Below the pieces are notes generated by a model that saw nothing but the letters and a program-made list of their open reading frames with translations, ran no database searches and had not been told where the DNA came from. Below are positions 1 through 9,195 of a DNA stretch of 64,000 nucleotides, piece by piece (within the stretch, counting starts at the first letter, position 1; every line of letters begins with the position of its first letter). The position numbers were made by a program, and so were the translations under genes. The stretch comes from an uncultured Lachnospiraceae bacterium. GTDB lineage: Bacteria; Bacillota; Clostridia; Lachnospirales; Lachnospiraceae. The stretch covers positions 62,001-126,000 of the forward strand of contig CAMNTQ010000002.1 of the NCBI GenBank assembly GCA_946558695.1. The letters are read 5' to 3'.

Positions 1-83
1 ACTGTTTTGAGGAAAAGAAGATCATCCGGGCGGCTTATGCATATGAACAGACAAGGGCGGATGCCGGAAAGGGGGCGGATTAA
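1..83 (+). CDS. gatA: GatA C-terminal end (partial)
   Basis: The reading frame that starts before the window and stops at TAA 81-83 gives a tail containing FEEKKIIRAAYAYEQTR. This resembles the C-terminus of the amidase subunit of the Asp/Glu-tRNA amidotransferase. The gene lies two bases before gatB, as in gatCAB operons. GatA releases ammonia from glutamine for use on misacylated tRNA. Only about 26 residues are visible, so the call rests on the tail motif and the position next to gatB. Confidence 0.8.
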   Translation, partial: CFEEKKIIRAAYAYEQTRADAGKGAD

Positions 84-85
84 GT

Positions 86-1519
86 ATGGCGAAACAGTAT
101 GAGACAGTGATCGGGCTTGAGGTACATGTAGAGCTTGCGACAAAAACTAAGATTTTCTGCTCCTGCAGTACAAGTTTCGGCGGAGCGCCCAATACTCATA
201 CATGCCCGGTGTGTACGGGAATGCCCGGCTCACTTCCGGTACTCAATAAACAGGTGGTTGAGTATGCGATAGCAATCGGACTTGCGGCGAATTGTGAGAT
301 TACGAGGATGTGCAAATTTGACAGGAAGAATTATTTCTACCCGGATAATCCGCAGAATTATCAGATTTCGCAGCTTTATCTTCCGATTGCGCGAAACGGC
401 TATGTGGAGATTGAAACCGGAGATACGAAAAAGAAGGTGCGCATTCATGAAATGCATATGGAAGAGGATGCGGGAAAGCTGGTGCATGACGAGTGGGATG
501 ATACTTCGATTGTAGATTATAACAGGAGCGGGGTGCCGCTTGTGGAGATTGTATCAGAGCCGGATATGCGCTCGGCGGATGAGGTGCTGGCATATCTTGA
601 AAAACTCCGTCTGATCATCCAGTATCTCGGCGCGTCAGACTGCAAGCTTCAGGAAGGCTCTATGAGGGCGGATGTCAACCTTTCCGTCCGTGAGATGGGA
701 AGCGGGAAGCTCGGTACGAGAACGGAGATGAAAAACTTAAATTCCTTTAAAGCCATTGCAAGGGCAATAGAAGGAGAGAGACAGCGCCAGATTGAGCTTC
801 TTGAGGAAGGCCGGGCGGTTGTTCAGGAGACTAGGCGCTGGGACGATAATAAAGAGTACTCCTACGCGATGCGTTCTAAGGAGGATGCGCAGGATTACCG
901 ATATTTCCCGGAGCCGGATCTTGTTCCGATTGTGATTGACGAAGCATGGATTGAGAAGATAAAGATGATGCAGCCGGAGCTTCGGGATGAAAAGCTTGCG
1001 AGATATAAGAAAGAGTATGATATTCCGGAGTATGATGCAAGGATTATTACAGAATCTAAGCGCATGGCGGATATTTTTGAAAAGGCGGCGGCGATCTGTA
1101 ACAATCCAAAAAAAGTATCAAACTGGCTGATGGTGGAGACGCTTCGCCTGCTGAAAGAGTCCGGGATGGAGCCGGAGGGAATCCGGTTTTCGCCGGAGAA
1201 TCTGGCAAAGCTGGTTAAGCTTACGGATTCCGGAGACATTAACAGTTCTGTTGCAAAGCAAGTATTTGTAAAAATGTTTGAAGAGAATATTGATCCTGAG
1301 AGTTATGTAAAGGAGCACGGTCTTAGTACGGTCAGTGATGAAGGCGAGCTACTTGCCGTTTTGGAACAGGTGATCGCGGACAATCCGCAGGCAGCGGCCG
1401 ATTATAAAAACGGGAAGGAAAAGGCTCTGGGCGCGTTGGTAGGCCAGACAATGAAAGCCATGCGAGGGAAAGCGGATCCCGGACAGGTGAATAGGAGGCT
1501 TAAGGAGCTGCTTGGATAA
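86..1519 (+). CDS. gatB: Asp-tRNA(Asn)/Glu-tRNA(Gln) amidotransferase subunit B
   Basis: The 477-residue product has normal length for GatB. It activates the misacylated Glu-tRNA(Gln) or Asp-tRNA(Asn) with ATP and transfers ammonia to it, in a cytoplasmic complex with GatA and GatC. The N-terminal kinase-like core shows YETVIGLEVHVEL, a cysteine pair region (CSCSTSFG, CPVCTGMPG), QEGSMRADVNLSVRE near residue 190 and YRYFPEPDLVP near residue 272. The C-terminal tRNA-binding tail ends in GQTMKAMRGKADPGQVNRRLKELL. The start ATG lies three bases after the gatA stop, which suggests translational coupling. Confidence 0.97.
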   Translation: MAKQYETVIGLEVHVELATKTKIFCSCSTSFGGAPNTHTCPVCTGMPGSLPVLNKQVVEYAIAIGLAANCEITRMCKFDRKNYFYPDNPQNYQISQLYLPIARNGYVEIETGDTKKKVRIHEMHMEEDAGKLVHDEWDDTSIVDYNRSGVPLVEIVSEPDMRSADEVLAYLEKLRLIIQYLGASDCKLQEGSMRADVNLSVREMGSGKLGTRTEMKNLNSFKAIARAIEGERQRQIELLEEGRAVVQETRRWDDNKEYSYAMRSKEDAQDYRYFPEPDLVPIVIDEAWIEKIKMMQPELRDEKLARYKKEYDIPEYDARIITESKRMADIFEKAAAICNNPKKVSNWLMVETLRLLKESGMEPEGIRFSPENLAKLVKLTDSGDINSSVAKQVFVKMFEENIDPESYVKEHGLSTVSDEGELLAVLEQVIADNPQAAADYKNGKEKALGALVGQTMKAMRGKADPGQVNRRLKELLG

Positions 1520-1624
1520 AATACCATATGGACAGAGCGGCAGTGACTGTGATACAATCGTGAAGCAATGAAAAATGTGAAATAAAAGCTTAGGGCATTT
1601 GCAGTATAGACAAGGAGGAGAAAA

Positions 1625-3037
1625 ATGGGTGGTTTTTTCGGTGTAGCGTCGAAGGAGGATTGTGTACTGGAATTATTTTACGGAGTTGATTATCACTCTC
1701 ATCTTGGAACAAGGCGCGGCGGAATGGCGACATATGGCGAAGACGGCTTCAACCGGGCCATACACAATATTGAGAATTCGCCGTTCCGTACCAAGTTTGA
1801 CCGTGATGTAGGAGAGATGAAGGGGAATCTGGGAATTGGCTGTATTTCTGATTTTGAGCCGCAGCCGCTCTTGATCTGTTCAAAACTTGGGAGCTTTGCA
1901 ATCACAACGGTCGGTAAGGTGAATAATTATAATGAATTGCTGAACCAGCTTTACGAGAATACGCATTCTCATTTTCAGGAGATGACAAGCGGTCAGGTGA
2001 ATGTGACAGAACTGATCGCGGCGCTGATCTGTGAGAAAGATACGATAGCTGAGGGGATCCGATATGTTCAGGAGATTGTAGACGGCTCTATGACGCTGCT
2101 TTTGATGACGAAGGATGGGATTTATGCAGCGAGAGACCGATACGGAAGAACGCCTCTTATCATTGGAAAAAAGGAGAACGCATTTTGCGTTTCCTTTGAA
2201 AGTCATGCGTATATCAATCTGGGATACACGGATTACAAGGAGCTTGGCCCGTCAGAGATTGCATTTATTACACCCGAAGAGGTTCAGACAATCAGTCCTG
2301 CCAGAGAAAAGATGCGGATATGCTCTTTTCTGTGGGTATATTACGGATACCCGACTTCTTCCTATGAAGGGGTGAATGTTGAGGAGATGCGCTATAAATG
2401 CGGAAGTATGCTGGCAAAGCGAGACGGTGATTCGGTACATCCGGATGTTGTGGCAGGTGTTCCGGACTCCGGCGTCGCTCATGCAATCGGCTATGCCAAT
2501 GAGTCTGGAATTCCATATGCAAGACCGTTTATCAAGTATACGCCCACATGGCCAAGGTCTTTCATGCCTACCAATCAGAGCCAGAGGAATCTGATTGCCC
2601 GCATGAAGCTGATTCCGGTGCAGGCATTGATCGAGAACAAGAAGCTTCTTTTGATTGATGATTCGATCGTGCGGGGAACGCAGCTTCGCGAGACGACAGA
2701 GTTTTTATATAACAGCGGCGCGAAAGAAGTACATGTGCGTCCGGCATGTCCGCCGTTGCTGTATGGATGTAAATATCTGAACTTCTCCCGGTCCAAATCA
2801 GAGATGGAATTGATTACGAGAAGGACGATCAAGGAGAGGGAAGGGGATGACTGCCCGCAGGAAGTGCTGAATGAGTATGCCAATCCATGCAGCCAAAAAT
2901 ATGCGCAGATGATTGAGGACATCAGAAAGCAACAGAACTTCACAACGCTTCGGTATCACAGGCTGGATGATCTGCTTGCTTCCATCGGGATAGAACCCTG
3001 TAAGGTATGTACCTATTGCTTCAACGGAAAAGAATAA
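1625..3037 (+). CDS. PurF-like amidophosphoribosyltransferase homologue without the catalytic Cys
   Basis: The 470-residue protein has the two-domain layout of glutamine-PRPP amidotransferase: an N-terminal Ntn glutaminase-like domain (about 1-240) and a C-terminal phosphoribosyltransferase domain. The PRPP loop LLLIDDSIVRGTQLRE is intact near residues 339-354, and Cys-rich ends (YGCKYLNFSRS and CKVCTYC) resemble the Fe-S ligands of clostridial PurF. The N-terminus reads MGGFFGVAS where PurF has MCGIFG: the N-terminal nucleophile Cys that hydrolyses glutamine is Gly. It therefore cannot use the usual glutaminase mechanism; it may use free ammonia or have a regulatory or altered role. A strong AAGGAGGAG site precedes the ATG. 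Confidence 0.85.
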   Translation: MGGFFGVASKEDCVLELFYGVDYHSHLGTRRGGMATYGEDGFNRAIHNIENSPFRTKFDRDVGEMKGNLGIGCISDFEPQPLLICSKLGSFAITTVGKVNNYNELLNQLYENTHSHFQEMTSGQVNVTELIAALICEKDTIAEGIRYVQEIVDGSMTLLLMTKDGIYAARDRYGRTPLIIGKKENAFCVSFESHAYINLGYTDYKELGPSEIAFITPEEVQTISPAREKMRICSFLWVYYGYPTSSYEGVNVEEMRYKCGSMLAKRDGDSVHPDVVAGVPDSGVAHAIGYANESGIPYARPFIKYTPTWPRSFMPTNQSQRNLIARMKLIPVQALIENKKLLLIDDSIVRGTQLRETTEFLYNSGAKEVHVRPACPPLLYGCKYLNFSRSKSEMELITRRTIKEREGDDCPQEVLNEYANPCSQKYAQMIEDIRKQQNFTTLRYHRLDDLLASIGIEPCKVCTYCFNGKE

Positions 3038-3040
3038 GTT

Positions 3041-3544
3041 CTACAGGACTTCGTATGTAAGTATATAGTCGTCCATCACGAATCCATTACCGATGTCAGC
3101 AATCTGTTCATCCGTAATGTTGAATCCAAGATGGCCGTATATCTGCAGAGTACGGTCATTGTGCTTGTTACAGGTCAGCCAGATTTTTTTAAGGTTTCTT
3201 TCTTCGCAGAGATGGATTAGGAATTGGAGACCCTTGGTTGCAAGATGCTGTCCGCGGTAACTTTTTTTGATATATAGCTTGCTTAAAAAAAGAGCGTTTT
3301 CTTCGGCATGGACTCCCATGTAACCGCAGGGAACGCCGTCATAAAGAAATGTAAAATATTCGTATCCGTTGTCCGATATCTGTGCTTTTAACGCCGGATA
3401 GGACTGGAATTTCTCTACCATGTAAGTCACCTGCGCTTCCCCGATGATGGGCGTGAAGTGCTGGTGCCATATCTCGTCCGCGATCGAAGCGATTGTCTGA
3501 ATGTCCCCGTCAGTTCTGGCGGGGATGATTTTTGCTGTACTCAT
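3041..3544 (-). CDS. GNAT family N-acetyltransferase
   Basis: The 167-residue protein has the GNAT fold pattern. The central strand-turn LFLSKLYIKKSYRGQHLATKG (around residues 85-105) contains the R/Q-x-x-G-x-A/G acetyl-CoA pyrophosphate loop as RGQHLA, followed by a helix and NDRTLQIYGHLGF. It should transfer an acetyl group from acetyl-CoA to an unidentified amine in the cytoplasm. It is convergent with the PurF-like gene (3 bases apart). An AAAAGGGGAA ribosome site lies upstream, and a good sigma-A promoter is visible at 3605-3633. Confidence 0.88.
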   Translation of the reverse strand: MSTAKIIPARTDGDIQTIASIADEIWHQHFTPIIGEAQVTYMVEKFQSYPALKAQISDNGYEYFTFLYDGVPCGYMGVHAEENALFLSKLYIKKSYRGQHLATKGLQFLIHLCEERNLKKIWLTCNKHNDRTLQIYGHLGFNITDEQIADIGNGFVMDDYILTYEVL

Positions 3545-3604
3545 ATATTATTTCCCCTTTTCTTTATCAATGTTTATTTCTGGATAAATGGTGTTCCGTA
3601 TGAT

Positions 3605-3633
3605 ATTATATAACAAAGTAATGTGAGAGTCAA
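3605..3633 (-). promoter_or_regulatory. Sigma-A promoter of the GNAT gene
   Basis: On the minus strand TTGACT (3633-3628) and TATAAT (3610-3605) are separated by 17 bases. The expected start is near 3598, giving a leader of about 55 bases before the GNAT start codon. Confidence 0.7.
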
Positions 3634-3737
3634 AAAGCATGGCTTTGAGAATTCCGGGAGCATGAAGTGCAGAACAATTGATAGCATCACGTACACAGCG
3701 GTGACGCAGTGAAAAAAACGTAGAAGGGACAAAGAGG

Positions 3738-4442
3738 ATGAGTTCGTTTGTGGCATTAAGAGAAGTAAAGAAGATCTATCGTATGGGCGAGGTTGAGATC
3801 ATGGCGGCAGCCGGCATTGATTTTGAGATACAAAAGGGCGAGTTTGCCGTTGTGGTAGGGCCGAGCGGTGCGGGAAAAACTACGGTGCTTAATATTCTCG
3901 GCGGCATGGATACGGCTACAGAGGGAGAAGTGCTGGTAGATGGGTATGATATTGCCTCCTATTCCCAGAGACAGTTAACGGCTTACAGAAGGGATGATAT
4001 CGGGTTTGTGTTCCAGTTTTATAATCTGATACCGAATCTTACTGCGCTGGAAAATGTGGAACTTGCCCTTCAGATCTGTAAAAATCCCATGGATGCGGGA
4101 GAAGTGCTAAAGGAGGTAGGGCTTGAGGCGCGGCTTAATAATTTTCCCGCGCAGTTGTCCGGCGGAGAGCAGCAGAGAGTGTCTATCGCAAGAGCGCTCG
4201 CGAAAAATCCGAAGCTGTTGTTGTGTGATGAACCGACGGGAGCGCTTGATTACAGTACAGGGAAATCTATTCTGAAGCTTTTGCAGGATACATGCAGGAG
4301 TAAGGGAATGACAGTGATTTTGATCACGCATAATCTGGCGATTGCTCCGATGGCAGACCGGGTGATAAAGATTAAAAATGGCAAAGTCTCAGATATAATT
4401 GTGAATGAGTCTCCGGTATCTGTTGATACGATTGAGTGGTAA
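3738..4442 (+). CDS. ABC transporter ATP-binding protein (LolD/MacB type)
   Basis: The 234-residue nucleotide-binding subunit has Walker [10 protein letters not shown] (41-49), Q-loop [18 protein letters not shown], signature [15 protein letters not shown], Walker [13 protein letters not shown] and the H-loop ILITHN. These are the marks of the MacB/LolD subfamily, whose partners are FtsX-type permeases. Its partner is the next gene, 13 bases downstream. Together they probably work as a mechanotransmission or export complex at the cytoplasmic membrane; the substrate cannot be told from sequence. Confidence 0.95.
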   Translation: MSSFVALREVKKIYRMGEVEIMAAAGIDFEIQKGEFAVVVGPSGAGKTTVLNILGGMDTATEGEVLVDGYDIASYSQRQLTAYRRDDIGFVFQFYNLIPNLTALENVELALQICKNPMDAGEVLKEVGLEARLNNFPAQLSGGEQQRVSIARALAKNPKLLLCDEPTGALDYSTGKSILKLLQDTCRSKGMTVILITHNLAIAPMADRVIKIKNGKVSDIIVNESPVSVDTIEW

Positions 4443-4455
4443 GGCGGTAAGAGAT

Positions 4456-7400
4456 ATGGCAAAAAAAGCAACACGCAGAGATTTTTATATGGAGATAAAG
4501 AAAAGCCCAGGCAGGTTTTTCTCAATTCTTTTCATTGTTGCGCTGGGAGTGGCGTTTTTTTCAGGAATCAGGGCCTCAGAACCGGATATGAGGATTACCG
4601 GGGACGCTTATTTTGATGCCAGCGATCTTATGGATATAAAAGCGCTCAGTACATATGGAGTTACAGAGGAAGATGTAAAAGCATTTGCACGCCTTTCCGG
4701 GGTGGAAAACGCTGAGGGCGCATACAGCGCGGATTTTTTATATAATCTTGGAGAGGAGCAGCAGGTGGTTCATATTATGGGAATTCAGAAAGAGATGAAC
4801 CGCTTTGCGCTGACAAAAGGGAAGATTCCTGAGAAGGTTGGAGAGTGTCTCGCGGATGATGAGGCGGGATATCAGATCGGCGATGTGATCCGGCTGGAAT
4901 CCGGGACAGAGGATGCGGTAACAGATACCTTAAAGACAGATACGCTTGAAGTAGTCGGTCTCGGAAACAGTCCCTGCTATCTTTCTTACGGGCGCGGCAG
5001 CACCGCGATAGGAACGGGAAGTATTGACGCATTTCTTATAGTACCGGAAGAAACCTTTGACATGGACGTGTTTTCAGAGGTATATGTCCAAGTAAAAGGG
5101 GCAAAGGAACTATTGTCATTTACGGATGAATACGAAGATAAGATAGAAAAGGTTCTTGAAAGGGCGGAACTTCTTGCAGATGATCGGGGAATCATACGAA
5201 AAGAGGAAATAGTGGAAGAAGCGAATGAGAAGCTTGAAGACGCCAAGGCAGAGCTTGCAGAAGGGAAGGCTGAGGCAGAAAAGGAGCTTTCGGACGCTGA
5301 GAATAAGATTGCTGATGCCGAAAAGCAGCTTAAAGATGCAAGAAAAGAAATTAAGGATGGAAAAAATAAGCTTGCGGATGCAAAAAAGACGCTGCGTTCT
5401 AAGCAGAAACAGCTTGATAAGGCAAAAAAACAGTATGAATCAGGGAAAAAGGATTTGGAAAAAGGGAAGAAAGAATATGAAAAGGGACGGAAGGAGTATG
5501 AGAAGAGCAGCCCCGCAGCGCAGAAAAAAATTAAAGAGGGACGTAAGCAGACTAAGGCATTAAAGGCACAGATCGATGAAGATGAAAAAACATATGCTTT
5601 GATAAAAGGGCAGATTGACAAACTTACAAAAGAGCTGAAAAAATTGGAGGAAAGTATAAAGGGAAGCACAGATGAAGGCCCAGAAGCAGGGACAGAGGAT
5701 AGTGCCGGAGAAGCCGCCGCCGGGGAGCTTCAGACACAGATCGGAAAACTTCAGGAACAGATCGGAAAGCTTCAGGAACAGGCGGGAGGCATGAAGCAGA
5801 AAATAGATGCGCAGAAGCAGGCATATCATTCGTCGGAAGCGGAGCTTGATCAAGCGCAGGGGGAACTTGATTCTGCAAAGAAAGCGTTGGAAGCCTCAAA
5901 GAAAAAGTTAAAAAAAGGTGAGAAAGAGCTTTCCAAGGCCGCCGGGCAGATCAAGACAGGACAGAAGAAGATTGATGATGGGTGGGAGGAAATTAAAAAT
6001 CAGGAAGCAAAGTTAGCTGACGGTGAAAAAGAGATTTCCGACAACGAAATCAAGCTTGCAGATGCAAAAAAAGAATATGAAAAAGGAAAAAAGGATGCAG
6101 AAAAGGAGATAAAGGACGGCGAGAAAAAGATTGCGGATGCCGAGGCCGACATTGCGGATATCAAAGATCCGAAATGGTACGTGTATGACAGAAGCACACT
6201 GGTGGAATACAGCGGGTTTGGCGAGAATGCGGAGCGTCTGGGGGCAATAGGAAAAGTGTTCCCCGTACTGTTCTTTTTAGTGGCGGCGCTGATCAGCCTT
6301 ACCAGTATGACACGTATGGTAGAAGAACAGAGAACTTCGATCGGAACTATGAAGGCTCTCGGATACGGGAGATTTGCGATTGCGTCCAAATATCTTGGAT
6401 ATGCTTTCCTCGCAACAATCGGAGGAAGTGTGATAGGAGTGCTTGCCGGAGAAAAGATTCTGCCGTACATTATCGTATATGCCTACGGTATCCTGTACCG
6501 TCATCTGCCGGAAATCATAGTTCCCTACAACTGGACCTATGCGGTGATGGCATCAGGGGCGGCGGTGTTCTGTACGATGGCGGCGACCTTTATGGCGTGC
6601 AGCCGGGAACTTAAGGCTCAGCCGGCGGTACTGATGCGTCCGCCTGCACCCAAGAGCGGCCGCCGTGTATTTATGGAAAGGATAGGGATTTTGTGGAGAC
6701 ACTTGAGCTTTACATGGAAGTCTACCGTCCGTAATCTTATGAGATATAAGAAACGTTTCTTTATGACAATCTTTGGAATCGGAGGCTGCATGGCGCTGAT
6801 GCTTGTGGGCTTCGGACTTAAGGATTCCTGCTATGAGATTGCTGATATTCAGTATACGGAGATTCAGTTTTATCACGGAAGCGTGTATCTGGAAGAGGAT
6901 ATTACCGATGAGCAGAGGGAGAAGCTAAAAGAAGCGCTTGACGAAGAGAAAGGAATCGAGCGTTATATAGATACTGAAACACGGAATATTACATTGATGA
7001 ACGGCAAGAAGGAACGGAGTGCATATGAGTATGTACTGAATCCGAAAGGAGAGGTTCCCGGATATGTGGATTTTCATAATCGGAAGACAAAGGAAAAGTA
7101 TGTCCTCACTGACGGAGGCGCAATTATCAGTGAGAAGACGGCGAAGCTTCTTGGGGTAAAAGAGGGAGATACGGCTTATATCAAAGATGAAGAAAACGGG
7201 AATAAGGAGATAAGAATCGAGCATATCTGCGAAAACTATATGGGACATTACATTTATCTGACGCCTGCATATTACGAGAAAGTATATGGAGAGCCGCCGG
7301 AATACAATAGTATTCTGTTTGTAACAGAAGATGCGGAGGAATCTGAGCAGATGGAGCAGATTGGACAGAGACTGCTTAAGAAGGATGGAGCAGTCAGCGT

Positions 7401-7851
7401 CGGCTATACCCATGATATAGAAAAGCAGCTTGACGACATGCTTGGAAGCTTGAACCTTGTGATCGTCGTACTGATCATATCTGCCGGGATGCTGGCATTT
7501 GTCGTTCTTTATAACCTCAATACAGTCAATATTGCGGAGAGGAAGCGAGAGTTGGCGACTCTTAAGGTGTTGGGATTCTATGATACGGAGGTTGCCGGGC
7601 ACGTGTACCGGGAGAATATCATACTGACCTTGATCGGAGCTGCGGTTGGGTCAGGGCTTGGGAAAGTCCTCCATCTGTTTATCATAGAGACGGTGGAAGT
7701 GGAATCTGCTATGTTCGGAAGAAATATCAATCCGCCAAGCTTTTTGTACAGCCTTATATTAACAGTTGCGTTTTCTATGGTCATTAATGGCGTGATGTAT
7801 TTTAAGCTGAAAAGTATAGATATGGTAGAATCGCTGAAAAGTATAGAGTAA
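4456..7851 (+). CDS. FtsX-like ABC permease with long internal coiled coil
   Basis: The start ATG at 4456 (1131 residues) is preferred over an in-frame upstream start at 4405 that lies inside the ATPase gene. After one N-terminal membrane segment (SILFIVALGVAFFSGI) comes an extracytoplasmic domain. Roughly residues 255-580 are a highly charged, Lys/Glu/Ala-rich coiled coil with repeated DAKKELKDGKNK-like heptads. Two FtsX blocks follow: one with SMTRMVEEQRTSIGTMKALGYG and a final one with NIAERKRELATLKVLGFYD. This is the architecture of the large clostridial permeases that pair with MacB-type ATPases. The coiled coil probably spans or senses the cell wall. Substrate unknown. Confidence 0.9.
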   Translation: MAKKATRRDFYMEIKKSPGRFFSILFIVALGVAFFSGIRASEPDMRITGDAYFDASDLMDIKALSTYGVTEEDVKAFARLSGVENAEGAYSADFLYNLGEEQQVVHIMGIQKEMNRFALTKGKIPEKVGECLADDEAGYQIGDVIRLESGTEDAVTDTLKTDTLEVVGLGNSPCYLSYGRGSTAIGTGSIDAFLIVPEETFDMDVFSEVYVQVKGAKELLSFTDEYEDKIEKVLERAELLADDRGIIRKEEIVEEANEKLEDAKAELAEGKAEAEKELSDAENKIADAEKQLKDARKEIKDGKNKLADAKKTLRSKQKQLDKAKKQYESGKKDLEKGKKEYEKGRKEYEKSSPAAQKKIKEGRKQTKALKAQIDEDEKTYALIKGQIDKLTKELKKLEESIKGSTDEGPEAGTEDSAGEAAAGELQTQIGKLQEQIGKLQEQAGGMKQKIDAQKQAYHSSEAELDQAQGELDSAKKALEASKKKLKKGEKELSKAAGQIKTGQKKIDDGWEEIKNQEAKLADGEKEISDNEIKLADAKKEYEKGKKDAEKEIKDGEKKIADAEADIADIKDPKWYVYDRSTLVEYSGFGENAERLGAIGKVFPVLFFLVAALISLTSMTRMVEEQRTSIGTMKALGYGRFAIASKYLGYAFLATIGGSVIGVLAGEKILPYIIVYAYGILYRHLPEIIVPYNWTYAVMASGAAVFCTMAATFMACSRELKAQPAVLMRPPAPKSGRRVFMERIGILWRHLSFTWKSTVRNLMRYKKRFFMTIFGIGGCMALMLVGFGLKDSCYEIADIQYTEIQFYHGSVYLEEDITDEQREKLKEALDEEKGIERYIDTETRNITLMNGKKERSAYEYVLNPKGEVPGYVDFHNRKTKEKYVLTDGGAIISEKTAKLLGVKEGDTAYIKDEENGNKEIRIEHICENYMGHYIYLTPAYYEKVYGEPPEYNSILFVTEDAEESEQMEQIGQRLLKKDGAVSVGYTHDIEKQLDDMLGSLNLVIVVLIISAGMLAFVVLYNLNTVNIAERKRELATLKVLGFYDTEVAGHVYRENIILTLIGAAVGSGLGKVLHLFIIETVEVESAMFGRNINPPSFLYSLILTVAFSMVINGVMYFKLKSIDMVESLKSIE

Positions 7852-7854
7852 CAG

Positions 7855-7895
7855 GATAATACCGGGGACAGAATGCATCTGTCTCCGGTATTATC
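7855..7895. repeat. Near-perfect 17-bp inverted repeat between convergent genes
   Basis: Arms 7855-7871 and 7879-7895 pair over 17 bp with one G-U, around a 7-base loop. It sits between the convergent permease and coat genes and probably acts as a shared transcription end. It lacks a T-tract after the stem on either strand (a run of A follows on the plus strand), so it is not a textbook intrinsic terminator. Confidence 0.6.
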
Positions 7896-7907
7896 AAAAA
7901 ATATAAG

Positions 7908-8168
7908 TTACTTCATTGCCAGTCCGGACAGAATGGATTTGACATGATCAATCTCCTGCTGGGAAGCTTTTGCCGCCGGTACATAATAGCTCTTCTCGCG
8001 GGCTACCTGATACAGCTTTTCCTGTGACATCTCACACTCATTGCGAATCTGCTTTAAACACTGTTTTAGCTGTTTGTTTTCTGTCTGCGGGATCATCTCG
8101 CCGTAGCGGGTAAGTTCGCCGTTTACGCCTGTTAAGGCATCTGAAACCATTGTCTTATCGTCTAACAT
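7908..8168 (-). CDS. CotF-like spore coat family protein
   Basis: The 86-residue protein is mostly helical, with MLDDKTMVSDALTGVNGELTRYGEM followed by a Cys-containing helix and SYYVPAAKASQQEIDHVKSIL. The pattern (two helices, then a tyrosine-proline turn) matches the C-terminal part of CotF/ferritin-like spore coat proteins of Clostridia. A strong AGGAGGGGAAATT site precedes the ATG. It is the second of two small coat-type genes in one minus-strand unit. Likely made in the mother cell during sporulation; that timing is inferred from the family. Confidence 0.7.
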   Translation of the reverse strand: MLDDKTMVSDALTGVNGELTRYGEMIPQTENKQLKQCLKQIRNECEMSQEKLYQVAREKSYYVPAAKASQQEIDHVKSILSGLAMK

Positions 8169-8179
8169 AATTTCCCCTC

Positions 8180-8362
8180 CTATAAGAATTTCATTAAATC
8201 CTGTTTGTTTTTCATGGCTGAATTAGCAGCGTCCTGAAAGAGCTGTTTGATCTCAGGGTCTTTTGCCTGTGCTGCATAATCCTGCATTTTACAGTGGCAT
8301 GTGTCAAATCCGCCGATTAGATGGCGTAAGTTTTGTAGATCGAGAACTGAAATTTCTGACAT
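8180..8362 (-). CDS. Small CotF-like coat protein
   Basis: The start at 8362 (60 residues, MSEISVLDLQ) is chosen because an AAGGAGGAAATACCC site lies before it; an upstream in-frame ATG at 8380 would contain that site. The sequence has LRHLIGGFDTCHCKMQDYAAQAKDPEIKQLF, a helix with CxC and an acidic-lysine tail. This resembles the N-terminal helical half of CotF-family proteins, so this gene and the next may be two halves of one ferritin-like unit. No enzymatic motif is visible. Confidence 0.6.
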   Translation of the reverse strand: MSEISVLDLQNLRHLIGGFDTCHCKMQDYAAQAKDPEIKQLFQDAANSAMKNKQDLMKFL

Positions 8363-8410
8363 GGGTATTTCCTCCTTCATTTTCTTTCGAGTTTAGTATG
8401 TACCATTTGT

Positions 8411-9127
8411 TTAAAAAATATGTCTTTCTTTTTTTGAAGCTCTTACAAAAAGCAAAAAAAGATTTTTCATAGGTTCGCTGAAATGGTACATGCATTCCGG
8501 ATGCCATTGTACGCCGGCGGCAAAGGGAAATACGGAAGATTCGACGGCTTCAATCACTCCATCGGGCGCGATGGCGGTTGCTTTCAGCGTATCGCCCAAT
8601 GTATTGATACATTGGTGATGGAAGCTGTTTACATCAAGCGTATTGCCGCAGATCTTACAGAGCAGGCTGCCGTTTGATATAGAAAGCTGATGGCAGATGT
8701 CTGAACGGTCGAGGGACAGCTGCATATGGTTCAAAGATTTTTCAGGGCGCAGGCTCAGATCCTGATAGATGGTGCCGCCGAGAGCGAGGTTTAATATCTG
8801 CATTCCCCGGCAGATACCAAGGACGGGCAGCTTAAAGGAGAGAGCCTGCTGCATGAAGCGGATATGGAAAATATCGGTCTTCCAATCGGTTGTTCCTTTT
8901 TCCGTCATCAGGTTTTCTCCGAAGAGGAGAGGGGTAATGTCTCCGCCGCCGCAGAAAAGAAATCCGTCGCATAGATGGAAATATTTTGTTGAACATGTAT
9001 TTTTTCCGGGGTAAGGGATAATGAGCGGAACCGCTCCGGCGTAAGAGATTGCTTCAATATAAGCAGTGGTGACAAACTGCCGGTTTTCCTCGAAACCGCA
9101 AAATAAAATTCCAATCACAGGACTCAT
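8411..9127 (-). CDS. PuuD-like gamma-glutamyl hydrolase / class I glutamine amidotransferase
   Basis: The 238-residue protein is a stand-alone class I amidotransferase fold of the peptidase C26 type. Visible catalytic parts are the nucleophile elbow GICRGMQ, followed by LNLALGGTIYQDL, and the His-Glu pair in GVQWHPE near the C-terminus. Family members hydrolyse gamma-glutamyl bonds, for example gamma-glutamyl-GABA. It is divergent from the M19 dipeptidase gene at 9196, so the two may serve peptide or amino-acid salvage. The exact substrate cannot be assigned. Confidence 0.85.
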   Translation of the reverse strand: MSPVIGILFCGFEENRQFVTTAYIEAISYAGAVPLIIPYPGKNTCSTKYFHLCDGFLFCGGGDITPLLFGENLMTEKGTTDWKTDIFHIRFMQQALSFKLPVLGICRGMQILNLALGGTIYQDLSLRPEKSLNHMQLSLDRSDICHQLSISNGSLLCKICGNTLDVNSFHHQCINTLGDTLKATAIAPDGVIEAVESSVFPFAAGVQWHPECMYHFSEPMKNLFLLFVRASKKERHIF

Positions 9128-9195
9128 AAAAATACCTTTCTTATGTTATAATGTAAGGAATCTTATTTATTAATTATGAAAGGAAAAGCGGCGAT

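Noticed and set aside
3574-3756. 60-residue minus-strand frame upstream of the ABC ATPase gene
   Set aside because: No ribosome site, and it covers the GNAT promoter and overlaps the ABC gene start; a chance frame.
4986-5669. 227-residue minus-strand frame rich in Ser/Phe inside the FtsX permease gene
   Set aside because: It is the antisense of the Lys/Glu coiled-coil codons; the composition (Ser, Phe, Leu) is what the reverse of such codons gives.
7855-7895. Long inverted repeat as a riboswitch or standard terminator
   Set aside because: It lies after the last codons of a gene and has no T-run after the stem on either strand, so only an inverted repeat is claimed.
9140-9160. TATAAT near 9148 as promoter of the dipeptidase gene
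   Set aside because: The -10 is good but no acceptable -35 is found 16-18 bases upstream.
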